A stretch of 64,000 nt of DNA from DAOUJH01 sp965248955 (GCA_965248955.1 OZ252212.1:1798001-1862000), one strand, 5' to 3'. Counted from the stretch's first letter, positions 8,476-18,144 are shown. Notes: generated by a model from the sequence alone, not told the origin. Translations and numbers: made by a program.

Positions 8476-9387
8476 GTGGCCAAGAAGACAATTTATGAAA
8501 AGAAAGACGGTATTGCCTATCTCACCATCAACAACCCGGAGAAAGCCAACGTAATGGATGACGTCGTCATCGAGGAGATGGGAGAGGAGTACAGCGACTT
8601 CTGGGAAGACCGCGACATGCGGGTCATGATCATCACTGGTATTGGCGACCGTCACTTTTCCGCCGGACACAACATACAGCCTCCTCCACCAGGTATGACC
8701 CATGACGACGTACGACAGGACAGGGTGGACCAGTTCATCTGGCCCCCTTCCGCTTCTATCAACGGTCGGATGCCGTCGGTGGACGTGAGCAGCGGGCACG
8801 ATTTTCCGCAGATATGGAAACCAGTCATTGCCGCGGTCAACGGTTGGGCTGCGGGCGCAGGTCTTTATACTCTTCTCACCACCACGGACATACGCATCGG
8901 TTGCCGGGAGCACGCCCGCTTCTATTTCGCTCTTCTATCCAATAGAGGCGGCATTGGCAGCGGGCCCACCGCGGCTCGGCTCATAAGACAAGTCCCTCAC
9001 GTTCACGCCATGAAGATGCTACTTACGGATGAGCCGGTCAACGCAGACGAAGCAGTGCGCATGGATCTGATCAATGAAGCCGTGCCCCATGATCAGTTGA
9101 TGTCTCGCTGTGAAGAGCTTGCCCGCCGCATCTGTGAGATGCCCCCAATAGCGGTTCGTTTCCTCAAGGAGTTCCTCATCAGGGGCGTTGACATGACTAC
9201 CGACCAGGCCTGGCACCTGCAATGGGTGTTCAACCACCTGGTGAGCCAGCACTCCAGCGACAGCGATGATGCAACGGAAGCGTTCTTGGAAAAGCGCGAA
9301 CGCACGGTGACCGGCGAGGTGCGCGGCAGCACGTCGGGCCGCAACCGTGACGAACGGGGATACCTTACTTACGATAGATTTGGCTGA
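8476..9387 (+). CDS. Crotonase-fold (enoyl-CoA hydratase/isomerase family) protein, paralogue A
   Basis: A 303-residue crotonase-superfamily protein. The two oxyanion-hole segments are present: FSAGHN (61-66) and NGWAAGAGL (122-130). The positions that carry the two catalytic glutamates of classical enoyl-CoA hydratase appear substituted: SNRGGIGSGP replaces the usual PE-containing segment, and HAMKM carries Lys (about residue 180) where hydratases have Glu. It also has an insertion of about 30 residues between the two oxyanion segments. The start is GTG 8476 behind GGGGAGGG. It leads a run of CoA-related genes ending near 13.7 kb. CoA-thioester binding is likely, but the reaction is unlikely to be plain hydration. 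Confidence 0.82.
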   Translation: MAKKTIYEKKDGIAYLTINNPEKANVMDDVVIEEMGEEYSDFWEDRDMRVMIITGIGDRHFSAGHNIQPPPPGMTHDDVRQDRVDQFIWPPSASINGRMPSVDVSSGHDFPQIWKPVIAAVNGWAAGAGLYTLLTTTDIRIGCREHARFYFALLSNRGGIGSGPTAARLIRQVPHVHAMKMLLTDEPVNADEAVRMDLINEAVPHDQLMSRCEELARRICEMPPIAVRFLKEFLIRGVDMTTDQAWHLQWVFNHLVSQHSSDSDDATEAFLEKRERTVTGEVRGSTSGRNRDERGYLTYDRFG

Positions 9388-9411
9388 AGATACACTCATC
9401 AGGAGCACATC

Positions 9412-10758
9412 ATGGACGGTCCGCTCTCCGGCCTACGCGTCATAGACTCCACTACGGTCTTGGCCATGCCCACGGCCATGTACATCATGGGCGACATGGG
9501 CGCCGAGGTAGTCAAGGTTGAAGCCCACACCAGGGGACGAGGCGGCGGCGGCCAGGTCAGCTACGCCGACAACGTTGTTCCCAAAGAGCAGCACTGGAAC
9601 CGGGATGGCAGTTACCACGCTTTGCATAGAAGCAAACGCGGAATTACGTTGAACTACAAAGTCCCGGAGGCGGTGGAAGCCTTCAAAGACTTGGTCAGGG
9701 TCAGTGACGTCCTGGCGGAGAACAACCGCCCGGGCACCATGGAGCGCCTGGGACTGGGATATGAAGAACTGAAAAAGATCAAGCCGGACATCATCTACTT
9801 CTCTTTCAGCGGTTTCGGCTACACCGGCCCCTGGAGAAACTACCAGGGCATTGGCAGAATGTTCGAATTGACCAGCGGGGTGAGCCAGTTTACCGGCTAC
9901 CCTGATGAGGGCCCCCGCCGTGTCGGCTCGGCATGGTTCGACCCGCCCAACGGATGGATGGCCGTGTTCTCCATCCTTGCTGCCATTCACCACAGAAACA
10001 ACACCGGCAAAGGCCAGTGGATAGACCACTCCATGTACCAGATGGGCGTGTCCACCATTGGCGATGCTCTCTTGGACTATATTACCAACGGCCGCAACGG
10101 CCGCCTAATGGGCAATCGCCACACGTCAAAAGCGCCCCATGGCGCGTACCGCTGCAAAGGCGATGACAACTGGATAGCCGTCTCCGTGGAGACGGATGCC
10201 CACTGGGACGCTCTCAAGGAAGCGATGGGCAACCCCTCTTGGGCGGAGGCTGATGATTTCTCGGATGTCCTATCCCGCTGGCACAACCAGGATGAGCTGG
10301 ACAACCATCTCAATGAGTGGACGAAGGATTACGAGCACATAGAGCTGATGCACGCATTGGTAGAAGCCGGAGTGCCGGCGGGAGCCGTACTCAATCCCAA
10401 AGAAGTCATGACAGACCCCGACATGAAGGAAGGCGATATCTTTGAAAAAGTAGAGTTCCCTTCCCAGACCGGTATGGGGACTCGCATGTTCCTGGGGCGT
10501 CCCTGGCGCATGTCGGATACGACCAGCCACATACGCCGCCCGGGTCCCGACCTTGGCGGAGACAACGAATACGTCCTGGGTGACCTCCTGGGCCGCGACG
10601 AGCCGGAGATCGCACGGTTGTACGAGCTCGGCGCCTTGGGCAAGGAGCCGGAGCCCATCGGCAGGCCCGGTGTACCCCAAGACTTGGACAAAGAGGTGAA
10701 GGACGGCACTCTGAGAGGCTACGACACCGACTACAAACACATTCTGGAGATAGCTTGA
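9412..10758 (+). CDS. CaiB/BaiF (class III) CoA-transferase, probable catalytic subunit
   Basis: A 448-residue class III CoA-transferase, which moves CoA between carboxylic acids through an enzyme aspartyl-CoA anhydride. Family landmarks include LSGLRVID, GDMGAEVVKVE, the SKRGITLNYK segment and NTGKGQWIDHSM. The Asp in AWFDPPNGW aligns with the catalytic Asp of formyl-CoA transferase. The gene lies 24 bases after paralogue A, and its stop codon overlaps the start of the next CaiB-family gene by one base, implying coupled translation and perhaps a two-subunit enzyme. Donor and acceptor acids are unknown. Confidence 0.88.
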   Translation: MDGPLSGLRVIDSTTVLAMPTAMYIMGDMGAEVVKVEAHTRGRGGGGQVSYADNVVPKEQHWNRDGSYHALHRSKRGITLNYKVPEAVEAFKDLVRVSDVLAENNRPGTMERLGLGYEELKKIKPDIIYFSFSGFGYTGPWRNYQGIGRMFELTSGVSQFTGYPDEGPRRVGSAWFDPPNGWMAVFSILAAIHHRNNTGKGQWIDHSMYQMGVSTIGDALLDYITNGRNGRLMGNRHTSKAPHGAYRCKGDDNWIAVSVETDAHWDALKEAMGNPSWAEADDFSDVLSRWHNQDELDNHLNEWTKDYEHIELMHALVEAGVPAGAVLNPKEVMTDPDMKEGDIFEKVEFPSQTGMGTRMFLGRPWRMSDTTSHIRRPGPDLGGDNEYVLGDLLGRDEPEIARLYELGALGKEPEPIGRPGVPQDLDKEVKDGTLRGYDTDYKHILEIA

Positions 10759-11981
10759 TGGCCAGCACCGCTTTACAACAGTTCCGCGTTTTAGAGTTGA
10801 GCGGCGGTATCGCCGGACCGTTTGCCGGCAAGCTGTTTGCCGACTACGGAGCGGACGTAATCAAGCTGGAGCCGTTGCAGGGAGACGAGGCACGTGGACG
10901 GGCCCCCTTCTTCCATGACGAGCCTCATCCAGAGAAGAGCCTTGCCTTCCTCTACCTGAACACCAACAAACGAAGTGTTACCCTCAACATTGGAACAGCA
11001 CACGGAAGACGGATCTTCAGAGACCTAATTGAAAACGCCGACGCGCTCATAGAAAGCCATCCTCCAGGCTACTTGAACGGCCTTGGACTAGGCTACGACG
11101 AGCTTTCACGGTACAACCCCAACCTGGTGCTCACCTCCCTCACACCGTACGGGCAAAACGGTCCCTACAGTGACTATCCGGGCAATGACCTCATATACGA
11201 GGCTATGGGCGGCATCATGTACACCAGCGGCGCATACGCCAGGGAGCCGTTGAAGCATGGACACCCCCAGAGCCTCTACATAGGCGGCATCACCGCCGCC
11301 TACGCCACCTCTGCGGCGCTGTTCGCCAGGGGATGGCTGGGCAAAGGGCAGCACATCGACCTGTCTCTGCGAGAGGTGGTCGCGGCCCATCACCACAGCA
11401 CGCCTACCCGCTACAGCTTTGTCGGCTCCATAGAGCGGCGCGCTCCCAAGGTGGATGCCGGCTCACCCAAGGGCGGCGCTCATTTCGAAGGGATAGTGCC
11501 GGTGAAGGACGGCTACGTTGGCGCCACTTTCCAACGCGGCGTCCAGCGCGGTACATATTCGGACTACGTCAAGATGCTGGGGCGTCCCGACATGGACGAC
11601 CCGGATTTCCCTCCAATCATGTTCCCCGCTCGCATACCGGAGGACAAGGACGAGATACTCCTTTCCATGCTCAAGGACTGGGGAAAGTTCGACTATTTCA
11701 ACAAGGCCGCCTCTGAGAGTTGGGTGGCCGCAGTTGTGCAGACCTCTCAGGACTTGGTGGAAGGAGAGCACCTCAATGCACGCGGCTTCTTCACTGAGAT
11801 GGAACACCCCGTAATCGGCAAGATCAAGATGCCCGGGGAAATCTCCCGTCTCACCGGCAGCCCTTGGAGCCTGCGCCGTCATACGCCCCTCTTGGGGCAG
11901 CACAACAAGGAGATATATTGTGGCGAGCTTGGATTTAGTGAAGAAGAGCTCGTCCAGCTGAAACGCCAAAGCGTGATCTAA
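10758..11981 (+). CDS. CaiB/BaiF (class III) CoA-transferase, partner subunit
   Basis: A 407-residue class III CoA-transferase homologue. LELSGGIAGPFAGKLFADYGAD is split between the usual N-terminal CoA-binding elements, and NKRSVTLNI and GKGQHIDLSL are recognisable. By eye the catalytic-Asp position reads SLYIGGITAAY, with Leu rather than Asp, unlike the upstream partner. The ATG at 10758 overlaps the preceding TGA stop (TTGATG junction). An inactive-plus-active heteromer, as described for benzylsuccinate CoA-transferase BbsEF, is a reasonable model; an independent enzyme with a shifted active site is the alternative. Confidence 0.85.
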   Translation: MASTALQQFRVLELSGGIAGPFAGKLFADYGADVIKLEPLQGDEARGRAPFFHDEPHPEKSLAFLYLNTNKRSVTLNIGTAHGRRIFRDLIENADALIESHPPGYLNGLGLGYDELSRYNPNLVLTSLTPYGQNGPYSDYPGNDLIYEAMGGIMYTSGAYAREPLKHGHPQSLYIGGITAAYATSAALFARGWLGKGQHIDLSLREVVAAHHHSTPTRYSFVGSIERRAPKVDAGSPKGGAHFEGIVPVKDGYVGATFQRGVQRGTYSDYVKMLGRPDMDDPDFPPIMFPARIPEDKDEILLSMLKDWGKFDYFNKAASESWVAAVVQTSQDLVEGEHLNARGFFTEMEHPVIGKIKMPGEISRLTGSPWSLRRHTPLLGQHNKEIYCGELGFSEEELVQLKRQSVI

Positions 11982-12001
11982 ACAAACAGGAGGAGAATCC
12001 C

Positions 12002-12901
12002 ATGGCAGGTATACTCTATGAAAAGCGCAACCGCATAGCCTATGTCACTCTCAACAACCCGGAGAAGGCAAACGTCCTCAACGACCAGGTGATGGTAGAG
12101 CTCAGGGACGCCTGGAAGGAGGTGTGGGAGGACAAGGACGTACGAGTCGCCGTCATCACCGGCAAGGGCGACCGCCACTTCTGCGCCGGCCATGACCTTG
12201 CCCCAAGGCCGGGCCAGACCGAGGATGAGCGCCGCCGCGAATTTGTCGAGCGCATATTCTGGGCCAACTCCCAGAACACGTCCTCCGATTACAAGCCCAT
12301 CTACGGCTCGGTGAACGAATATCCCACGGGCGTGGACGGGCGGAGCGCCGGTCACTTTCCCCAAATATGGAAACCCGTGATAGGCGCTATAAATGGCTGG
12401 GCCGTTGGCGCAGGCTTCTACATGATGCTCACAACCACGGACATACGCATCGCCAGCAGGGAGAACGCCCGTTTCCAGTACATGCTAATGAACCAGGGCT
12501 GGCTGGGCAGCGGCCCCGGGGCGGCTAGGCTGCCTCGCCAGATCGGCCACGTGGACGCGATGAGGATTCTGCTCATGGACGAGCCTTTCGACGCTGAAGA
12601 GGCGCTGCGCATTCGTCTCATCAACGAAGTGGTGCCGCACGAAAAGCTCCTGGAACGCGCCGAAGAGCTGGCCACCCGCATCGCCAGCCTGGCCCCCGTA
12701 GCCGTCCGCATGATGAAAGAGTTCCTCATCCGCGGCGCCGACCTGCCCTTCGATGCCGCCTGGCAGATGTCGCACCTGATGCAGCACCTGGTCATGCAGC
12801 TCACCACCGACCCGGAGGAAGGGCGAAACGCCTTCAACGAGAAGAGGGAACGCAACTTCACCGGCGGACTCAGGGTGCCGGGAAACACGGACGGCGTATG
12901 A
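12002..12901 (+). CDS. Crotonase-fold protein, paralogue B
   Basis: A 299-residue crotonase-superfamily protein closely related to the copies at 8476 and 23035. Oxyanion-hole motifs are CAGHD (61-65) and NGWAVGAGF (131-139). As in the other two copies, the hydratase Glu positions look replaced (MNQGWLGSGP and DAMRIL, Arg near 188), and the region between the oxyanion segments is extended by a divergent insertion. AGGAGGAG precedes the ATG, the best Shine-Dalgarno sequence in this cluster. It sits between the CoA-transferase pair and a metallo-beta-lactamase hydrolase, consistent with one CoA-ester pathway. Confidence 0.83.
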   Translation: MAGILYEKRNRIAYVTLNNPEKANVLNDQVMVELRDAWKEVWEDKDVRVAVITGKGDRHFCAGHDLAPRPGQTEDERRREFVERIFWANSQNTSSDYKPIYGSVNEYPTGVDGRSAGHFPQIWKPVIGAINGWAVGAGFYMMLTTTDIRIASRENARFQYMLMNQGWLGSGPGAARLPRQIGHVDAMRILLMDEPFDAEEALRIRLINEVVPHEKLLERAEELATRIASLAPVAVRMMKEFLIRGADLPFDAAWQMSHLMQHLVMQLTTDPEEGRNAFNEKRERNFTGGLRVPGNTDGV

Positions 12902-12931
12902 TCGGTGTAGACCGGGCAAAGGGGGAGCAAT

Positions 12932-13723
12932 ATGGTTGACAATATCACCGTGGGTAACGTGAGCGTCGCCGTTGTCTTGGATTCGGCGCCTCCGCCTTTT
13001 GATCCCAACCGGTTCTATCCGGACGTGCCGTTGCAGGCTTGGGAGCCGTACAAAGATGACCACCTGGACGAAAACGGCAAGTTCCGCACCAACTTCTGCA
13101 CCTGGGTCCTGCGTTCCGCTGGGCGGACGGTGCTTGTGGATACCGGGCTTGGCAACGGCCGGCTTATTGAGGGCTTGAAAGCCATCGGCGTCACGCCCGG
13201 GGATGTCAACTCAGTGGTCATAACCCACCTTCACGGAGACCACATTGGTTGGAACGTGACAGACGGCAAAGCCACGTTTCCCAACGCCAGGTATCTCATA
13301 CCCAGGGGAGACTGGGAGCACTTCACCAAGAACGACATACCCGATCCCTTACGGGAGAACGTGACGCCACTCGATGAAATGGGCCTCATGGACCTCATAG
13401 ACGGCGATTACGACGTCACCCCGGAGATAGTCACCCTTGCTACGCCGGGTCACACGCCCGGCCACGTCAGCGTCCTGATCAACTCAGGAGGAGAAAAGGC
13501 CTGTGTCGTCGGCGACCTCTTCCATGGCTCGGTGCAGGTCACCGAGACGGATTGGAACGCGGGGGCGGACATGGACAAAGAGTCGGCGCGGCGCACCCGG
13601 CACGCCGTGCTGGACAGGTTGGAGCAGGAGGGATACACCCTGGCTGCAGGCCATCTTCCCATTGGCCGCAGTATCGGCAGACTGGCTAGGCTGGAGGGCA
13701 GGCGTTACTGGCAAGCGCTTTGA
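12932..13723 (+). CDS. Metallo-beta-lactamase-fold hydrolase
   Basis: A 263-residue MBL-fold hydrolase. The zinc-binding HxHxDH motif is THLHGDHIGWN, followed by GHTPGHVSV, GDLFHG and a terminal GHLP, so both metal sites look intact. No signal peptide is seen. The family includes lactonases, thioesterases and glyoxalase-like enzymes; the N-terminal region (FYPDVPLQAWEPYK...) resembles lactonase-like members more than glyoxalase II. GGGGGAG precedes the ATG. It is the last gene of the + strand cluster, and its position after two crotonases and two CoA-transferases suggests hydrolysis of a pathway product. Confidence 0.87.
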   Translation: MVDNITVGNVSVAVVLDSAPPPFDPNRFYPDVPLQAWEPYKDDHLDENGKFRTNFCTWVLRSAGRTVLVDTGLGNGRLIEGLKAIGVTPGDVNSVVITHLHGDHIGWNVTDGKATFPNARYLIPRGDWEHFTKNDIPDPLRENVTPLDEMGLMDLIDGDYDVTPEIVTLATPGHTPGHVSVLINSGGEKACVVGDLFHGSVQVTETDWNAGADMDKESARRTRHAVLDRLEQEGYTLAAGHLPIGRSIGRLARLEGRRYWQAL

Positions 13724-13807
13724 ACGCAACGGGCCCCTGCCTCGCTCACGCCATTTGACTGGCTATGGTGAGCTTGCCAGGCACTTACTCAAGGGAAACA
13801 AAGGCTT

Positions 13808-14347
13808 CTACGTCTTAATGGTGGAGAGTTCCACTATTTCCGCGTGGGCCCTGCTGTTTTCTATGGTGAGCAGGCCTATTTGCCCCAATCTGCTCAAGTG
13901 ACCTGGATTGGTCGGGCTGCCCGGGTTGACGTACAGCACCCCTTCCCGCAGTTCCACCAGCGGCAAATGCGTGTCCCCGCACACTATCACGTCCACGTGC
14001 TCTCCCAACTTGCGCTCCATGAGGCTGTCCAGCGTGGTCCAGGGAGCGTCTTCAGGCAATGGGAATCCGTGGGTCAGACCAACCTTGAGACCTCCCAGGG
14101 AAAGCACGTGGGCTTCTTTGACTCGTGGATCGTTCTTTGGAAATGGCGGCCTTAGCGGATGGCCGTCTCCATTGCCTCTGGCTCCTAGAACAGGCGCCAG
14201 AGGCTCCAGCCAGTCCAGCACGTCTATGACGTGCATGTCGCCGCCGTGGAGAATAAGGTCTACGCCTTGAAAGACCTTGTATACCTGGGGCGGCAACTCA
14301 CTGGCTGCCTCCGGTATGTGCGTATCTGAAAGAAGGCCAATCCTCAC
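13808..14347 (-). CDS. YfcE/MJ0936-type metallophosphoesterase
   Basis: A 179-residue calcineurin-like phosphoesterase of the small YfcE/MJ0936 type. Metal-ligand motifs appear in order: GLLSDTHIPEA (residues 4-14), LHGGDMH, GNGDGH, LTHGFP and CGDTHLP. The family hydrolyses phosphodiesters or phosphomonoesters with Mn or similar metals. The GTG start lies 7 bases after the upstream CapA-like gene, so it is very probably the last gene of the - strand CapA/transporter operon. That adds a fourth metallophosphatase-like fold to the operon. Confidence 0.87.
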   Translation of the reverse strand: MRIGLLSDTHIPEAASELPPQVYKVFQGVDLILHGGDMHVIDVLDWLEPLAPVLGARGNGDGHPLRPPFPKNDPRVKEAHVLSLGGLKVGLTHGFPLPEDAPWTTLDSLMERKLGEHVDVIVCGDTHLPLVELREGVLYVNPGSPTNPGHLSRLGQIGLLTIENSRAHAEIVELSTIKT

Positions 14348-14354
14348 CGTAGGA

Positions 14355-15704
14355 TCACAGGCGGATAACCCCTACGTCACCCTCTATCTCAATGGACGTG
14401 CCAAAGGGCTTGGATACCTCCTGACACCAGGCCAGGATTTCCTGGGCTGCCGGCCCCTCCGCAAGCACCGGCCTGCCCCGCTGGGGTATGGGCCGGCCAA
14501 AGCCCATGTCAATAGGGTAGAGCAGCACCTCTTTCAACTCGCGGTTTTCGTAGTTGCACACACCCACCACGCTTTGCCAGAACACGGGGTCGGAGGGAAA
14601 GCCACGGGCACTGGAGTCGGAGCGAGAATCGAAGTAGTCTCCCGGCGTCTGGTCAAAGTCCAGCCCGAACCGCCGGTATCCCTCGGACGGTACCCAGTCC
14701 ACCGACTCGTTCTGGAAGATGAAGTTGCCCAGGCTGTAGAAAATGGGCTTCCCTTTGTATATCTCGATGCCGCGCAGATAGTGCGGTCCGTGTCCGGCGA
14801 AGAGGTCGCAGCCCTGGTCAATGCTCCAGCGGGCGAACTCAATGAGGAAATCCGGCGGCGAAACGCGGGAACCGCCGTGATACTCGCCGCTGCTGCCGCT
14901 CTCATGACTGTGCGCACCATACACCACCCAATCCGCTTGCTTCTTGGCGCCGCGGATCCAGTTCCCTATGCCGGCAATGTCCTCCCTGTTGACCGCTGTC
15001 TCGATCTTGAACTCCTCTGAAAGGTGAAAATCGCCCCCCATGAACTGCACTTGGCTGCTCTTATCCGCCTGCGCCCCGCGCCCTGAAAACCCGAACCTTG
15101 CGCCCGCTTCTTCCTCCTCCTCGTATCCCAGCTCCCGCTTTGCTTTGTGGAACGCGTCGAACACGTCTCTCTCCACGTAGTGGAGCTTCTCGTGCCGCAG
15201 AGCGTTGATGCCGGACTTGCCCGGGAAGTCGTGCCTGCCCGGTCCGGCGCGCGATATGTCGGTGAAGGTGCTCGATGCCGACATCACGGCTACGCGGCCC
15301 CGCGCCGAGTCCACGTATACCGGCGCCCTGGCGTGGTCTATGTCGCTGCCGCCGCCGGCGTGTGCAAGGTCCATCTCTTCCAGGTGCTTCAGAGTGGTGA
15401 AGAAACCACCCTCGGAAAAATCGAAGGAGTGATTGTTGGCGGTGAGCACGGCATTTAGCCCCATCCACTTCAGCTCTTCCAGGTTCTTGGGGTCAGACCG
15501 GGTATACGTGCCTCCCGTCCACTGCCAGGAGCTTTCATAGTCGTGAAAGAGGAACTCCAGATTGGCTATGCTCACGTCGGCCTTGCGCAGTATGTCCACC
15601 AGCTTGAGAAACTGCGGCTCCTTGAAGGCTTGCATACGGCGCGATATCATCGCATCCCCGGCTACGGCTATCGATATACCGCCACGCTCAGCGTCGTAAA
15701 TCAT
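14355..15704 (-). CDS. CapA-family metallophosphatase-like protein, copy 3
   Basis: A 449-residue PGA_cap (CapA) family protein with the calcineurin-like fold. The motifs GDAMISRRM, NLEFLFHDYE, ANNHSFDFSEGG, SHESG and GPHYLRGIEIYKGKPIF are present, followed by YSLGNF. I chose ATG 15704, behind GGAGGAGAG, because it matches the start of the neighbouring paralogue; an open frame reaches back to 15821 without a good start. No signal peptide or membrane anchor is seen, unlike the membrane-bound CapA/PgsA of capsule producers, so it should be cytoplasmic. It starts 29 bases after copy 2. Function is unproven. Confidence 0.86.
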   Translation of the reverse strand: MIYDAERGGISIAVAGDAMISRRMQAFKEPQFLKLVDILRKADVSIANLEFLFHDYESSWQWTGGTYTRSDPKNLEELKWMGLNAVLTANNHSFDFSEGGFFTTLKHLEEMDLAHAGGGSDIDHARAPVYVDSARGRVAVMSASSTFTDISRAGPGRHDFPGKSGINALRHEKLHYVERDVFDAFHKAKRELGYEEEEEAGARFGFSGRGAQADKSSQVQFMGGDFHLSEEFKIETAVNREDIAGIGNWIRGAKKQADWVVYGAHSHESGSSGEYHGGSRVSPPDFLIEFARWSIDQGCDLFAGHGPHYLRGIEIYKGKPIFYSLGNFIFQNESVDWVPSEGYRRFGLDFDQTPGDYFDSRSDSSARGFPSDPVFWQSVVGVCNYENRELKEVLLYPIDMGFGRPIPQRGRPVLAEGPAAQEILAWCQEVSKPFGTSIEIEGDVGVIRL

Positions 15705-15733
15705 CTCTCCTCCGTTTTCTCCACTTGGCAGAG

Positions 15734-17083
15734 TTAAAGACTTATTATCCCCACGTCGCCTTCTATCTTGATCTCTGTGCCAAACGGCTTGGATGACTCT
15801 TTCAGTACTTCCAAAGACCATTGAGCCGATTCACCTTCGGCGAGCACCGGCCGGCCCCGCTGCGCAATGACCTTTTGAAAACCCATGTCTATGGGGTAAA
15901 TGCGTATCTCTCTCAGTTTGCCGTCCGAAAAATTGGCCGTGCACACGGCGCTGCGGTAGTGCACTATGTCAGATGCAAATCCATACACGCCGCCGCCGGA
16001 GCGTTCATGGCCCCAGTCCCCGGGTGTTGCGTCCATGTCAAGACTCTGGCCGCTGTAGGCCGGCTCCGGTACCCACTGTACAGCTTCATTTTGGAAGATG
16101 AAGTTGCCCAGGCTGTAGAAGATGGGCTTGCCTTTGTATATCTCTATGCCCCGCAGCATGTGGGGCCCGTGTGCAAAGAAAACGTCGCAACCCTGGTCAA
16201 TGGCCTGGTGGGCGAACTCTATGAGATGTGTCGCCGGCGATATACGATGGCCGCCGTGATATTCGCCGTAGTTGCCGCTTTCGTGGCAGTGGACTCCGTA
16301 CACCAGCCAGTCCGCCTGCTTGCCCGCACCGCGAATCCAGTTGCTCACTCCCCTCATGTCCTCCTCGTTGATGTGCGTGGTTATTTCATACCGGTCGTCC
16401 AGGTGGAAGGATGACCCAAGGAAGCTCAGGTCGGTATCGTTGTTGGGCGGATGCGATACCTGCGGCTGGAACTTGCGCGACGCCTCTTCTCGAAGCGATA
16501 TGCCCAGCAAGTCCTTCAGGTCACCCAGCGCCTTGAAGTGCTCTTGCTTCACGTGATGGGTCACGCTGTGCCGCACGGCGTTGATTCCGGGCTTTCCGGC
16601 GAAGTCGTGGCGGCCCGCCCTGGCCGGCGACTGCTCCGAGTACGTTGTTGTTGCCGACATCACGGCAACCCGTCCAGAGGCCTTATCCAGGTAGAACGGG
16701 GCCCGGGCGTGGTCCAGGTCTATGCCGCCGCCTGCTTGCGGTATGTTGTGCTCCTTCATGTTGCGCAGTGTTGCCAGCAGTCCCCCCTCCGAATAGTCGA
16801 AGGCGTGGTTGTTTGCCGTCGTCACCACGTCGAACCCCATCCACTTCAGCTCGTTCAGATTGGCCGGGTCGGATACCTGGTAAGAGATGCTGTCTTTGCC
16901 CTGCCAGCTCATCTCGAAGTTGTGGAACAGCATCTCCGCGTTGACCACGCTCACGTCAGCGCCGCGGATCACCTCTACCAGCTTGAGAAAGCTGGGTTCC
17001 CTGAACGATGACATCCGTTTGGTGATCATGGCGTCGCCGGCTACCAGGATGGAGATATCGCCTTTTTCAGCCTCGTACAACAT
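15734..17083 (-). CDS. CapA-family metallophosphatase-like protein, copy 2
   Basis: A 449-residue CapA/PGA_cap family protein, close paralogue of the next gene downstream. Visible motifs: GDAMITKRM (16-24), NAEMLFHNFE (48-57), ANNHAFDYSEGG (90-101), HCHESGNYGEYHGG, AHGPHMLRGIEIYKGKPIF and YSLGNF. Candidate metal ligands Asp17, Glu50, the NNH and the GPH histidine are all kept. There is no export signal. It follows the DppC-like permease by 117 bases in the same direction. The family is named for poly-gamma-glutamate capsule proteins, but many members are of unknown role, so capsule synthesis should not be assumed. Confidence 0.86.
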   Translation of the reverse strand: MLYEAEKGDISILVAGDAMITKRMSSFREPSFLKLVEVIRGADVSVVNAEMLFHNFEMSWQGKDSISYQVSDPANLNELKWMGFDVVTTANNHAFDYSEGGLLATLRNMKEHNIPQAGGGIDLDHARAPFYLDKASGRVAVMSATTTYSEQSPARAGRHDFAGKPGINAVRHSVTHHVKQEHFKALGDLKDLLGISLREEASRKFQPQVSHPPNNDTDLSFLGSSFHLDDRYEITTHINEEDMRGVSNWIRGAGKQADWLVYGVHCHESGNYGEYHGGHRISPATHLIEFAHQAIDQGCDVFFAHGPHMLRGIEIYKGKPIFYSLGNFIFQNEAVQWVPEPAYSGQSLDMDATPGDWGHERSGGGVYGFASDIVHYRSAVCTANFSDGKLREIRIYPIDMGFQKVIAQRGRPVLAEGESAQWSLEVLKESSKPFGTEIKIEGDVGIISL

Positions 17084-17200
17084 GAGAAGCCTCCTTTAGT
17101 ACATTTGAGAGGAACAGAGATCGTCTGAACGGCAAGAGTCCGTCCAGACTCCTGGATCTAGGCGCTCCTCAGTCGCTGAAATCAGCCACTGAGAAGCGGA

Positions 17201-18121
17201 TCAACGGCCCCGCAGCTTGGGGTCCAAAACATCTCTGAGCGCGTCGCCGTACATGTTCATACCGAAGACCACCAGCGAGATGGCTATTCCGGGCCCCAGC
17301 AGCGTCCAGGGCGCCCCCGCAAAGTAATTCCGCGCATCTCCACTCACCAGCGCGCCCCAGGTAAGGGTCTCCGGATTCACTCCCAAACCAAGGAAGCTCA
17401 GTGTGGACTCCGTGATGATGATGGCTCCTATGGCGGAGGAGGCTACAATCAAGAGAGGCGCCATGGTATTGGGCGCCACGTGCCTCAACATTACACGAAC
17501 ATCGGTTGCGCCAATTGCCCTGGCGGCTTCCACGTACGGGATCTCCTTGATGCTCAGCGCCGCCGAACGTATGACCCGGGTTATGCGTGGAATCTGCACG
17601 ATGGCAATAGCCAAAATCACGTTGTTTATCGACTGTCCCAAAGCGGCGACTAAGGCTAGCGCCAGGATCAGTGTCGGCATAGCTATGATACCGTCAACTA
17701 CACGCTGGATGAGCAGGTCGAACTTACCCCCTATGTACGCGGAGCTTACGCCAAGAATCAGACCACCCGTGGCGGCCACGAGCATAGTCACTATCCCGAC
17801 ATAAAGTGATACTCTGGAGCCGACTAATGTCCTGCTAAGAACGTCACGACCTAGCTGGTCCGTTCCAAACCAGAAGGTTTTCCCGGTTGCAGCATGTACT
17901 GTCAGAGGCGCCTCAACCGGGTTTCGGCGGTGAATTTCAGTGGGCGGAAAAGGCACAATGAAATCCGCCGTGATAGCTACAAGTACAAAGAGGAATACGA
18001 TTGCCAGTCCCACGGCGCCCAAAGGCTTCCGCTTTGAGAAGCTCCAACTCCTCAAGGCTGTACTAGAGAGGAAGCCTCTCTTTGGCCTTACATCTGCAAG
18101 AACTTCTACGGACTGTGCCAT
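17201..18121 (-). CDS. Peptide-type ABC transporter permease (DppC-like), second system
   Basis: A 306-residue DppC/OppC-type permease. The signature FGTDQLGRDVLSR, the EAA loop (PYVEAARAIGATDVRVMLRH), the LSFLGLGV motif and the C-terminal DALRDVLDPKLRGR are all present; that ending is nearly the same as in the + strand DppC-like protein. There are about six hydrophobic segments. It is 23 bases downstream of the DppB-like gene, clearly co-transcribed. No ATPase subunit is encoded in this operon either. Confidence 0.92.
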   Translation of the reverse strand: MAQSVEVLADVRPKRGFLSSTALRSWSFSKRKPLGAVGLAIVFLFVLVAITADFIVPFPPTEIHRRNPVEAPLTVHAATGKTFWFGTDQLGRDVLSRTLVGSRVSLYVGIVTMLVAATGGLILGVSSAYIGGKFDLLIQRVVDGIIAMPTLILALALVAALGQSINNVILAIAIVQIPRITRVIRSAALSIKEIPYVEAARAIGATDVRVMLRHVAPNTMAPLLIVASSAIGAIIITESTLSFLGLGVNPETLTWGALVSGDARNYFAGAPWTLLGPGIAISLVVFGMNMYGDALRDVLDPKLRGR

Positions 18122-18144
18122 AACTTATCTCCTTGACCTGGAGT

